A DNA stretch of 64,000 nucleotides, taken from contig NZ_JACEZS010000004.1 of the NCBI RefSeq assembly GCF_014042365.1, positions 1 to 64,000 of the forward strand, given 5' to 3'. The notes beneath the pieces are model-generated. The model saw nothing but the letters and a program-made list of their open reading frames with translations. It was not told the origin of the DNA and did not search any database. Below are positions 1 to 8,432 of the stretch, one piece after another (position 1 is the stretch's first letter; the number at the start of each line of letters is the position of its first letter). Both the position numbers and the translations under genes were made by a program. This DNA is from Rugamonas fusca (lineage in GTDB: Bacteria; Pseudomonadota; Gammaproteobacteria; Burkholderiales; Burkholderiaceae_D).

Positions 1-125
1 ACTTCGACCGGTTGGGCGTACCACGCCTGTCTTAACCTCAACTACTCGAACCGCCCGGTGCGGACCCGCATGCCGGGTGGTGTGGCAGGGGACCGGTCAG
101 CTATGCTGGCCGCCCCTATGCCGAT
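1..125 (+). mobile_element. Group II intron, 3' end (domains V and VI)
   Basis: Positions about 49-82 fold as a 34-nt domain V hairpin: ACCGCCCGG pairs with CCGGGTGGT around an inner TGCG/CGCA stem with a GACC loop and a 2-nt TG bulge on the 3' side. The GTGGTGTGG that follows is typical of bacterial group II introns, especially IIC-like ones. Domain VI follows (about 84-125): AGGGG pairs with CCCCT and GGTCAGC with CTGGCC, and the intron would end at CCGAT near 125. The body and reverse transcriptase gene would lie upstream of the window. It sits just past the 3' end of the amidohydrolase gene. The assignment is from structure and recall of the consensus; the exact boundary and subclass are inferred. 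Confidence 0.65.
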
Positions 126-141
126 ATGGAGCAGGGAGCGA

Positions 142-1446
<1,305 letters not shown>

Positions 1447-1548
1447 ATAAGTCTCCTCGTGTGTTATTCGAGTGGAGAGTATAAAGCGCCATTTCCGCAC
1501 GGCGCACCTGACTGGTTTAATCCTAAAGTATATTTTTTGCGGCCGCGC

Positions 1549-2352
1549 TCACTGCGGCGCCGCGCCCAGCCGCCGCACGTTGCCCGATCCGGCCACGCTG
1601 CGGGTCAGGCGCGGGTCGCCGTAATAGCCAACCTCGCCCGATCCGGCCACGTTCACGTTGAGCGCCTCCTTGGCCCAGACCTGGGCCTGTCCCGAGCCGC
1701 TCAGGCTGACCATGGCCTCGCGCGCGGCCAGCTCGCCGGCTTGCACCTTGCCCGAGCCGCCGACGGACACTTGCAGCCGCTCCGCCTTGCCACCTGCCTG
1801 CAGGGTGCCGCTGCCGCCCAGCGACATGGAGACGGATTCGCCGTCCAAATGGTAAGCCTTGATGCCGCCCGAGCCGGCCACGTCGAACGCCAGGTTGCGG
1901 CCATGCATGCCATCGGCCGTGACGGTGCCGGAACCGGCCACGGTCAATCGTTCTACAGTGCGCGCCTGGACGATGATTTTCAGCGTGCGCGGTTCAAGCT
2001 GCAGGTCGCGCTTGGCCGGGCGGATGCGCAGCGTGCCATTCTCGACCGACGTTTCAATCAGGGGCAGCAGGTTATCGTCCGCCTCGATGGTGACGCCCTC
2101 GGTGGCGCCCAGCCGCACTTCGACGTTGCCGCCCATGCTCAGCGACAGTGCCGTGAAATGCTCCACCTGGCGCGTTTGCCGGGTGACGTTGCCGCTGCCC
2201 TGGACCCGGTCGCCGCTGAACCAAGCCAGTGGCGAGGCGGCCGCGTTCACGGCGGGCAGGGCGGCGGCCAGCATGCCGGCGGCCAGCAACAGGGCGCGCA
2301 GCACGGGACGCGAGGACGAAGATGAGGATGTCATGGTGGTACTGGCGGGCAT
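1549..2352 (-). CDS. Head-GIN domain (DUF2807) secreted protein
   Basis: Encodes 267 aa. The ATG at 2352 has AAGGAG 6 nt upstream, and the serine-rich N-terminus runs into a signal sequence (VLRALLLAAGMLAAALPAVNA). The rest is the right-handed beta-helix-like DUF2807 fold, recognisable from repeated short turns rich in GSG (VAGSGTV, VAGSGGI, LGGSGTL, VGGSGKV, LSGSGQA, VAGSGEV, VAGSGNV). Such proteins are exported to the periplasm or outer membrane of many Proteobacteria and Bacteroidetes; the molecular function is unknown, with a putative adhesion or auto-transporter role. Single gene, convergent with nothing; the 260 bp upstream toward the RlmI-like gene hold no other gene. Confidence is high for the family and nil for a function. 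Confidence 0.85.
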   Translation of the reverse strand: MPASTTMTSSSSSSRPVLRALLLAAGMLAAALPAVNAAASPLAWFSGDRVQGSGNVTRQTRQVEHFTALSLSMGGNVEVRLGATEGVTIEADDNLLPLIETSVENGTLRIRPAKRDLQLEPRTLKIIVQARTVERLTVAGSGTVTADGMHGRNLAFDVAGSGGIKAYHLDGESVSMSLGGSGTLQAGGKAERLQVSVGGSGKVQAGELAAREAMVSLSGSGQAQVWAKEALNVNVAGSGEVGYYGDPRLTRSVAGSGNVRRLGAAPQ

Positions 2353-2619
2353 GGTGGACTCCTTGGATTGTCGGTGAGCCGCGCGGACGCTGGCTGGGCG
2401 GCTGATACGGCATCCTAGCGGCTGCCCGCGCGCGATCCCACGGCGTTGCGACAGACTGCACAAGCGGGGGAGCAGAATGCATGGGGCGCGCCCTGGAAGG
2501 GCCGGACGGGCCGCAGGCGGCGGCGCCGGGCCCGCCATGCGGTATCATGCCGGTATCGCGCCGCCCGGCGGCGCCACGTCACCCTGACCGGCCAGGCCGG
2601 TCACCCTCACTGGAATACC

Positions 2620-3270
2620 ATGCTGATCATCACCATCAAACAGGGCAAGGAAAAGAGCTTGCTGGCCGGCCAACCGTGGATTTACGCGTCCGCGATCGAA
2701 AAAGTGGACGGCAAGCCGCAGGAAAAAGCCAAGCCCGGTTCGACCGCCATCGTGCAAACCTCGTCGCGCCAGTTCCTGGCCCGCGCCGCCTACAACGCCA
2801 AATCGCAGATCCGCGCCCGCGTGTGGAGCTTCCGCGAGGACGAGCCGATCGACCATGCGCTGATGAAGCGCCGCGTCAAGGCCGCCATCGACAAGCGCGC
2901 CGCCGGCTGGCGCCAGGCCGAAGCCACGGCCCTGGTGCCGCTGGTGCTGGGCGAGGAGGATGGCTTGCCGGGCCTGCTGGTGGACAGCTACGGCGGCCCG
3001 TCGGGTTACCTGATCTGCCGCTTCCAGGCCGGCGGCGTCGATGCGTGGAAGGTACCCATCGTGCAAGCCCTGATCGCCGAGACGGGCTGCCCCAACGTCT
3101 ACGAGCGCTGCGAGGAACTGGTGCGCAAGGGCGAAGGCTTGCCGCTGTTCTCGGGCGCCCTGGCCGGCGACGCGCCGCCGGACCGGGCCGAGGTGACGGA
3201 CGCCCGCCAGCGCTGGCAGATGGACTTGCGCACCGGCTTCGAGTACCCCAAGACCCGCCAGCCGCGCTGA
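2620..3270 (+). CDS. Truncated RlmI-like 23S rRNA m5C methyltransferase (PUA and middle domains only)
   Basis: Encodes 216 aa starting MLIITIKQGKEKSL. Residues about 1-75 are the PUA RNA-binding domain (GQPWIYASAIEK, GSTAIV) and about 75-200 the small linker domain of RlmI/YccW-type enzymes (PLVLGEEDGLPGLLVDSYGG). Full-length members are about 390-400 aa and continue into a Rossmann methyltransferase domain that begins with GHKTGFYLDQR. Here the frame ends as MDLRTGFEYPKTRQPR and stops, so all SAM-binding motifs and catalytic cysteines are missing. The next 70 bp hold no remnant I can recognise. This looks like a 3' deletion: either a pseudogene or an RNA-binding stub. It was probably 23S rRNA C1962 methyltransferase by family; activity is not expected now. 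Confidence 0.7.
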   Translation: MLIITIKQGKEKSLLAGQPWIYASAIEKVDGKPQEKAKPGSTAIVQTSSRQFLARAAYNAKSQIRARVWSFREDEPIDHALMKRRVKAAIDKRAAGWRQAEATALVPLVLGEEDGLPGLLVDSYGGPSGYLICRFQAGGVDAWKVPIVQALIAETGCPNVYERCEELVRKGEGLPLFSGALAGDAPPDRAEVTDARQRWQMDLRTGFEYPKTRQPR

Positions 3271-3338
3271 CGTCCTGCCCCTGTTGCGCCCAAGTTCCAG
3301 AAAAATAATTTTCTGATGGCAATCTTTGACACTGGTCT

Positions 3339-3374
3339 TATAATCGCCGTAGCGGTTGGAGACGGTAGTCCAAC
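3339..3374 (+). promoter_or_regulatory. Candidate -10 box and 5' leader hairpin before the PilT-like gene
   Basis: TATAAT at 3339-3344 is a perfect sigma-70 -10 box. The TTGACA at 3326-3331 is only 7 bp away, too close to be its -35, and no good -35 lies at 16-18 bp. Just downstream GTTGGA (3355-3360) and TCCAAC (3369-3374) form a small hairpin that would be at the very 5' end of the transcript. Confidence 0.35.
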
Positions 3375-3404
3375 GGCGTAACGGACCCGGAGAGCAGAGC
3401 AAAG

Positions 3405-4526
3405 ATGGAACACCACTTGTCGTCGCAAATACGTACCTTGTCCTACGTGGAGAACGAAGACCATCCCGTGTTCGGCACGCTGGTCGAGCAGATCCTGCAC
3501 CTGCTGAACTCCAAGCTGATCTTCAGCGACATCCTGATCCACCAGAACAGTCCCTTGCTGCTGCGCCAGCCCAAGGGCCTGGTGGCCGTGACGGATTCGC
3601 CCATCACGCGCGAGGAGCTGGAAGAATTCTTCGAGGTGGTCGAGCCCAACTGGGCCGAGCGCATCCAGGACCGCGCGTTTGACCGCTCGATCGACCTGCA
3701 CACGGCCCGCATCCGCGCCAACTGCTTCACCTTCCAGGGCAAGAAGCGGCTTGGCTGCGTGATCCGGCGCTTCCCCAAGGAGCCGATGGCGCTGGGCCAG
3801 CTGGGCCTGCGCCAGGACGAGCAGGATTTCGCCAAGCTCTCCAGCGGCCTGGTGCTGATCATCGGCGACACCTGCCAGGGCAAGTCGACCACCATCGCCT
3901 CCATGCTCGACGAGATCAACAAGAACCGCTCGGGTCACATCATCACCATTGAAGACCCGGTGGAAACCCTGATCCCGCAGCGCAAATGCGTGATCACCCA
4001 GCGCGAGGTGGGCTTCGACGGCGACGTGGAAAGCTTCTACCTGGGCGCGCTCGACGCGCTGCGCGAGCGGCCCGACGTGATCGTGATCGGCGAGATCCGC
4101 GACGCCCAGACGGCGCAGGAAGCGCTGGCGCTGGCCGAATCGGGGCCGCTGGTGCTGGCTTCGCTGCACGCCCGTTCGACCGAGCTGGGGCTGCAGAAGA
4201 TGGTGCGCCTGCTGGGTAACACGGAACCGCAATCGCAGGCGCTGGCCCATGCGCTGCGCGGCGTGCTGTGCCAGGCGCTGCTGCCGTCCGTCGAGGGCGA
4301 GCGCTACCACCTGGCCACGGAATGCCTGACCTCCAATCCGGAAGTGGTGCAGATGATCGCCAGCGGCAACGTGTCGGCCATCCGCGGCTGGATGGAAGGC
4401 AAGTCGGCGCCCGGCTGCCACACCATGAACGCCTCGCTGCGCGCGCTGCTGGCCGCCGGCAAGGTCAGCGCGGAAGATGCGCGCAACGCCAGCACCAACC
4501 GGGTCGGCCTGATCGAGCGCGCCTGA
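3405..4526 (+). CDS. PilT/PilU-type retraction ATPase, orphan
   Basis: Encodes 373 aa of the type II/IV secretion ATPase superfamily, PilT branch. Seen in order: an N-terminal PAS-like domain (about 1-110); Walker A GDTCQGKST at about 150; the Asp-box region IITIEDPVE; Walker B-like VIVIGEIRD at about 225; the His-box ASLHARST at about 250; and a C-terminal domain. PilT and PilU hydrolyse ATP at the inner-membrane base of type IV pili to depolymerise pilin. The gene is alone, with no other pil gene in the window, so it is probably a paralogue accessory to a pilus locus elsewhere. The P-loop Cys-Gln is unusual beside the family's more common GPTGSGKST, but all GxxxxGKS positions are kept. Confidence 0.82.
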   Translation: MEHHLSSQIRTLSYVENEDHPVFGTLVEQILHLLNSKLIFSDILIHQNSPLLLRQPKGLVAVTDSPITREELEEFFEVVEPNWAERIQDRAFDRSIDLHTARIRANCFTFQGKKRLGCVIRRFPKEPMALGQLGLRQDEQDFAKLSSGLVLIIGDTCQGKSTTIASMLDEINKNRSGHIITIEDPVETLIPQRKCVITQREVGFDGDVESFYLGALDALRERPDVIVIGEIRDAQTAQEALALAESGPLVLASLHARSTELGLQKMVRLLGNTEPQSQALAHALRGVLCQALLPSVEGERYHLATECLTSNPEVVQMIASGNVSAIRGWMEGKSAPGCHTMNASLRALLAAGKVSAEDARNASTNRVGLIERA

Positions 4527-4529
4527 GCC

Positions 4530-4547
4530 GGGGCCGCGCGCGGCCCC
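4530..4547. terminator. Perfect GC palindrome between convergent genes
   Basis: GGGGCCGCGCGCGGCCCC is an 18-bp perfect palindrome between the stops of two convergent genes. It lacks a following T-run on either strand, so a terminator role is only suggested by position. Confidence 0.35.
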
Positions 4548-4562
4548 ATTCACTTCACCTCT

Positions 4563-5840
4563 TTAATCGAGCGGCACGTTGCGGTAGCGGTTCACGTCCT
4601 GGCCCGTGACGGGCGGGGCGTTGTTGCCCCACGCGCTGCGCAGGTAGGAGACCACGGCCGCCACTTCCGTGTCATTGAGCACATGGCCGAACGGCGGCAT
4701 GCCGTAGGGGCGCGGATTGCCGGCCGTGCCGGGCGCGAAGCCGCCATTGAGCACGACGCGGATCGGGTTCACGGCTTCGGCCATCGTCAGCGCCCGGTTG
4801 CCGGCCAGCGGCGGCACGCCGGGCGGCAAACCCTTGCCGTTGGCGCCGTGGCAGTCCACGCAATGCTGGTGGTACAGGCGCGCGCCGGCCAGCAGGAATT
4901 CCTTGGCCTGGGCCGAGGTGTCGCGTTCATCATCCGGTTTCTCCGCCGCGCCGGGCAACGCCCGCAGGTACACCGTCATCGCGTGGATGTCGGCATCGTC
5001 CAGGTGCTGCAGGCTTTGCCGCACCACTTCAGCCATAGGCCCGAACACGGTGGCGCGCGGCGACACGCCCGTCTTCAGCAGCGCCGCCACGTCCTCCGGT
5101 TTCCAATCACCCAGGCCCGCTTCCGCGTCGGCCGTCAGCGACGGCGCGTACCAGCCCAGCACGGGGATCATGCCGCCCGACAGCGTGTCGCTGGTGGCGC
5201 CCAAGGTATTGCGCTCGCTGTGGCAGGCGGCGCAATGGCCCAGGCCTTCGACCAGGTAGGCGCCCCGGTTCCAGTCGGCCGATTGCGTGGCCTGCGGGCG
5301 GAACACGGCCGGCTTGAAGTACAGCGTGCGCCACAGGGCCAGCATGAATGGCTGGTTGTACGGGAAGCGCAGCTGGTGCGGGCGATTCGGCTGATGCGCG
5401 GCCGGCACGCTCTGGAAGTAGGCGTACAGCGCGTCGGCGTCGTCGCGCGAAACCTTGGTGTAGTTCGGGTACGGGAAGGCGGGATAGAGCAGGCGGCCAT
5501 CCTTCGACTTCCCGTTGTGCAGGGCGCGCCAGAAGTCGTCCGCGCTCCAGGCGCCAATGCCCGTCTCGCGGTCCGACGTGATGTTGGGCGTGACCATGGT
5601 GCCGAACGGCGTGGGCAGCGCGCGCCCGCCCGCGTAAGGCACGCCGCCGCGCGTGGTGTGGCAGGCCATGCAGTCGCCGGCGCGGGCCAGGTAGGCGCCG
5701 CGCGCCACGCGCTCGGCCGGCGCCAGCGCGGCCGTGGCGGCGGGCGGCGGGCCGGCATCGTCGGTGGGCCACAGGGCGATGGCGAGCACGGTGGCCAGCA
5801 GCGCGCCGGCGCCGGCCAGGATGGGCGTGAGTTTCTTCAT
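4563..5840 (-). CDS. Triheme membrane-anchored cytochrome c (alcohol/gluconate dehydrogenase cytochrome subunit type)
   Basis: Encodes 425 aa. The start MKKLTPIL at 5840 is 4 nt beyond the stop of the upstream cytochrome gene, implying translational coupling. An N-terminal signal or anchor helix (residues about 6-24) is followed by three cytochrome c domains with haem motifs CMACH, CAACH and CVDCH. Conserved PNITSD and PPFGHVLND-type methionine loops are also present. The architecture matches the cytochrome subunit of membrane-bound alcohol, aldehyde or gluconate dehydrogenases, which pass electrons to ubiquinone or an oxidase. No dehydrogenase gene is next to it here, so its partner is unknown. 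Together with the diheme protein it probably forms a two-gene periplasmic electron-transfer unit. Confidence 0.85.
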   Translation of the reverse strand: MKKLTPILAGAGALLATVLAIALWPTDDAGPPPAATAALAPAERVARGAYLARAGDCMACHTTRGGVPYAGGRALPTPFGTMVTPNITSDRETGIGAWSADDFWRALHNGKSKDGRLLYPAFPYPNYTKVSRDDADALYAYFQSVPAAHQPNRPHQLRFPYNQPFMLALWRTLYFKPAVFRPQATQSADWNRGAYLVEGLGHCAACHSERNTLGATSDTLSGGMIPVLGWYAPSLTADAEAGLGDWKPEDVAALLKTGVSPRATVFGPMAEVVRQSLQHLDDADIHAMTVYLRALPGAAEKPDDERDTSAQAKEFLLAGARLYHQHCVDCHGANGKGLPPGVPPLAGNRALTMAEAVNPIRVVLNGGFAPGTAGNPRPYGMPPFGHVLNDTEVAAVVSYLRSAWGNNAPPVTGQDVNRYRNVPLD

Positions 5841-5844
5841 GTGG

Positions 5845-6564
5845 TCATGGGGCCGGCACGCTGCCGCACTGGAGCGGCATCGGCATGGCGATGGTGGTGG
5901 CGGGGCGGGCGGTGGCATCGGCTTGCTGGCTGGCCAGCCAGGATGAGACGGCGGCCACGTCGGCGTCCGACAGGCGGCTGGTGATCTCGGCCATGCAATC
6001 GGGCGCGGCGGCGCGGCGCACCTTGTTGCGCCAGGCGCCGAACTGGGCGTTGATGTAATCGTGCGGCAGGCCGACCAGGCCGGGAATGGCGGGCGCCACG
6101 CCCGTCAACGGCTCGCCGTGGCAGGCCACGCAGGCCGGGATTTTTTTCGCCGGGTCGCCATGGCGCACCAGCGTGCGGCCCCGTTCCAGCGTGCTGGCGC
6201 TGGCCGTGCTGGCGGCCGGCGGCGGGTAGGGCGGATGCTGTTCGGCGAAGTACTGCGCGATCTCGCGCAGGTAGTCGTCCGACAAGTGCTCCACCATGTA
6301 GGTCATCATGGGATAACGGCGCCGGCCGTCGCGGAAATTGCGCAGCTGGTTGTACAGGTAGCCGGCCGGCTTGCCGGCGATGCGGGGGAAGAAGGCGTCG
6401 CCGCGCTCTTTCATGGTGTGGCAGGCGATGCAGGCGGCCACGCGCTGTTCCAGCGTGTCGGGCAGCGTGGCTGGCGTGGCGGCGCGCGCCGCCGGCGCCA
6501 GCGCGGCGCACGACAGTGCCAGCGCCAGCGTGGCATGCCGTGCCACGGTCGAGGGTTTGGGCAT
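5845..6564 (-). CDS. Diheme cytochrome c (c4-like)
   Basis: Encodes 239 aa with a Sec signal peptide (ALALSCAALAPAARA) and two class I cytochrome domains carrying CIACH (about residue 45) and CVACH (about residue 144). Features of the c4 family are visible: FFPRIAGKPAGYLYNQLRNF in the first half and PAIPGLVGLPHDYINAQF in the second. This duplicated lobe layout is typical of periplasmic diheme c4 proteins that shuttle electrons to terminal oxidases. It is first in a two-gene unit with the triheme cytochrome downstream. Family confident, electron donor unknown. Confidence 0.87.
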   Translation of the reverse strand: MPKPSTVARHATLALALSCAALAPAARAATPATLPDTLEQRVAACIACHTMKERGDAFFPRIAGKPAGYLYNQLRNFRDGRRRYPMMTYMVEHLSDDYLREIAQYFAEQHPPYPPPAASTASASTLERGRTLVRHGDPAKKIPACVACHGEPLTGVAPAIPGLVGLPHDYINAQFGAWRNKVRRAAAPDCMAEITSRLSDADVAAVSSWLASQQADATARPATTIAMPMPLQCGSVPAP

Positions 6565-6709
6565 GTGCTATTCCGGTTATCAGCAAAACGACGCAGGCAA
6601 AGCGCCACGGAAAAGCGCCGCCTGCAAGTTTGGTGGTTTGGCAAGCATATACCGTGCTGCCGAATAATGACAGACGCAGCGCCGCAATTGGGCGCTGGCG
6701 CGCCGGCGT

Positions 6710-7480
6710 TCAGTGCTTGCCGGCCTGGCCGTGTGTCGTGGTGGGGGCGGTGGGGGCGGTGGTCGCCGGTGCGGCGGCCGGTGCGGCAACTGCGGCGGGG
6801 ACAGTGGCCGATTCTGCGGCGGGGCGGCGATTGCCCGGCCGGTGCTGGCGCGGCGGCTTGGGCGGCTTGAACGGCGGGACCTTGCCCCCTTGCGCGATCC
6901 AGTGGCGGAAGATACGCAGCGCCACCTGCGCATCATCGGCCGCGTACAGGATCTGCTTTTCGTTCAGGCGCGCACTGGCCCAGTTGGTGGTGGAGATTTT
7001 CTTCGACTTCTGCAGCTTCTGGCCGAAGAACTTGGCCACGGCCGTCTTCGCGCCCAGGTCGTTGCGCTGGCCCGGCGTGCGCAGGGCGACCGACAGGTCC
7101 AGCACTTTCCTGGCCTGGATCTCCAGCTTCGCGTGCAGGCGCTTGACGTCGTCGGACAGGCCGAAACCGACCTTGATGGTCTGCTCCGATTCCAGGATGG
7201 CCTTGAGCACCTCGCGCGCCGGATGGGCGCCGATGGGGAACAGGTAGGCGATGCGGTCCGTGGCCAGCTGGATCAGGTGCGGGCCGGTCGACTTTTCGCC
7301 CTTGAGGAAAGTGGGCTTGGATTCCGTGTCGAAGCCGATGGCGTCCGAGGCCAGCAAGTCGTCGCGGGCCGCCTCGGCCTGCGCCGGCGTGGTGACCACG
7401 CGCACATCGCGCAGCGTGATGCCCTGGTAGGGCGGCAGCTCGGGCGCGTCGGGCGCGCCGGCCGGCACGGCTTCCACCAT
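6710..7480 (-). CDS. DEDDy 3'-5' exonuclease domain protein (RNase D-like)
   Basis: Encodes 256 aa from an ATG at 7480 (a TTG one codon earlier is also open); the preceding ProQ-family gene ends 4 nt away. All exonuclease motifs are present: Exo I FDTES with the DxE pair (about residue 50), Exo II VGFGLSDDVKRL (about 105) and Exo III YAADDA, the Y-x3-D form (about 180). The HRDC domains of true RNase D are absent. A low-complexity Ala/Pro/Thr tail of about 50 residues follows PPFKPPKPPRQHRPGNRRP, which may bind nucleic acid. Pairing with a ProQ RNA chaperone suggests an RNA-related role, but the domain is also used for DNA. Confidence 0.82.
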   Translation of the reverse strand: MVEAVPAGAPDAPELPPYQGITLRDVRVVTTPAQAEAARDDLLASDAIGFDTESKPTFLKGEKSTGPHLIQLATDRIAYLFPIGAHPAREVLKAILESEQTIKVGFGLSDDVKRLHAKLEIQARKVLDLSVALRTPGQRNDLGAKTAVAKFFGQKLQKSKKISTTNWASARLNEKQILYAADDAQVALRIFRHWIAQGGKVPPFKPPKPPRQHRPGNRRPAAESATVPAAVAAPAAAPATTAPTAPTTTHGQAGKH

Positions 7481-7484
7481 CAAC

Positions 7485-7961
7485 TCAGCCCTTGCGCGAG
7501 AATTTCGCGGTCAGCTGCTGGAGTTTTTCGTTGCGCACGCGGGCCGCTTCCTCGGCGGCGGCGGCGGCCCGTTCGGCCTTCTTGCGCTCCGCTTCCTTCT
7601 TGAAGCGCTCCTGCAGCACCTGGGTGGCGTGGGCGCGGTGGGTATCGGTCACCTCGGCGCCGGCGGTGCCGTCCAGGTCGTAGCGCACCTTGGCCTTTTC
7701 CATCACTTTCAGGTAGCGCAGCGATCCCGTGTGGATGCCCAGCGCGGTGCGCATGGTCTTGCGGTCCAGGTCGGGCATGCGGGCCAGCAGTTGCTTGTCG
7801 ATGCCGATGGACAGTGGCAGGCAATCGCGGAAGGCCGGGAATTCCGCTTGCAGCTTTTTCAGCAGGCTGCGCGGGGACATCGCCGGCGCGGTGGCGCTCG
7901 GCGTGGCGGCGGTGGAGGCAACGTCGCCGGCTGGCGGCTGGGGGGTGAGGCTAGTGTTCAT
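7485..7961 (-). CDS. ProQ/FinO-domain RNA chaperone
   Basis: Encodes 158 aa. Residues about 28-115 are the ProQ/FinO domain: LLKKLQAEFPAFRDCLPLSIGI followed by MRTALGIHTGSLRYLKVM, with the basic groove residues that bind sRNA 3' ends and terminators. A charged, Ala-rich coiled tail follows (ERFKKEAERKKAERAAAAAEEAARVRNEKLQQL). Start MNTSLTP at 7961 was preferred because the 11 extra upstream codons have no ribosome site. Its stop lies 4 nt before the exonuclease start, so the two are almost certainly co-transcribed. By family it is a global RNA-binding protein; Oxalobacteraceae often have several copies, so specific targets cannot be named. Confidence 0.85.
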   Translation of the reverse strand: MNTSLTPQPPAGDVASTAATPSATAPAMSPRSLLKKLQAEFPAFRDCLPLSIGIDKQLLARMPDLDRKTMRTALGIHTGSLRYLKVMEKAKVRYDLDGTAGAEVTDTHRAHATQVLQERFKKEAERKKAERAAAAAEEAARVRNEKLQQLTAKFSRKG

Positions 7962-8095
7962 CGAATCATAGGTTAAAGCGAGAGGCGCCAGCATATCATG
8001 CGTGCCCCATCAATGCAGTGCCTTTTGAGTCATCATGTCGTTTCGACCACGTTTTTCATGCGGCCGGAGCAGGTGCTTTTGCGCGCCAAACCTTG

Positions 8096-8309
8096 TATAA
8101 TGACTGACGCACCAAATGCAGGGGGTGCGATTTCAGTTTGGTACAGGAAGATTTAACAGGGCGCTAGCCCTTGTTATGTGGTTTTTAGATAACGGATATT
8201 TGATTTATCAATTATCTTGATGTCTCGCGATACGGCATAATTTGCCCTCTCCTCTATTCTTCACTGAAAAATAGATAGAAGCCCGTTGATCAGGTAGCGG
8301 GCTTTTTTT
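8096..8309 (+). ncRNA. Candidate structured small RNA or long terminated leader upstream of rpoD
   Basis: TATAAT at 8096-8101 (no strong -35) is followed by about 200 nt that are AT-rich compared with neighbours and have no coding signal. Local hairpins are visible. TAACAGGGC pairs with GCCCTTGTTA (about 8155-8177, one bulge). AGATAA pairs with TTATCT (about 8188-8217) around an inner GAT/ATC stem. CTATT pairs with AATAG just before a rho-independent terminator at 8280-8309. rpoD starts 120 nt later with no other gene between. It may be an sRNA, or a leader controlling rpoD by attenuation. A second weak -10 (CATAAT, 8236-8241) could make a ~65-nt transcript. I do not recognise an Rfam family. 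Confidence 0.4.
8280..8309 (+). terminator. Rho-independent terminator
   Basis: AGCCCG (8280-8285) pairs with CGGGCT (8297-8302) and is followed by a run of seven T. It faces rightward and lies 120 nt upstream of the rpoD start codon. Confidence 0.8.
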
Positions 8310-8432
8310 ATTCCGCAGCTACATCGTCAACTTTTTTACAACATTGCCCACAACCTGGCGGACCGCATGCGGTGAGCGCCGGACTATGGCATTGGGGTAT
8401 GGGCCCTTGGGTCTCGCATAGAGAGAAATTTA

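Noticed and set aside
3326..3344. TTGACA followed by TATAAT as a complete sigma-70 promoter
   Set aside because: The spacing is 7 bp, not 16-18, so they cannot be a -35/-10 pair. A sigma-54 reading (GG...GC) also fails at the second element.
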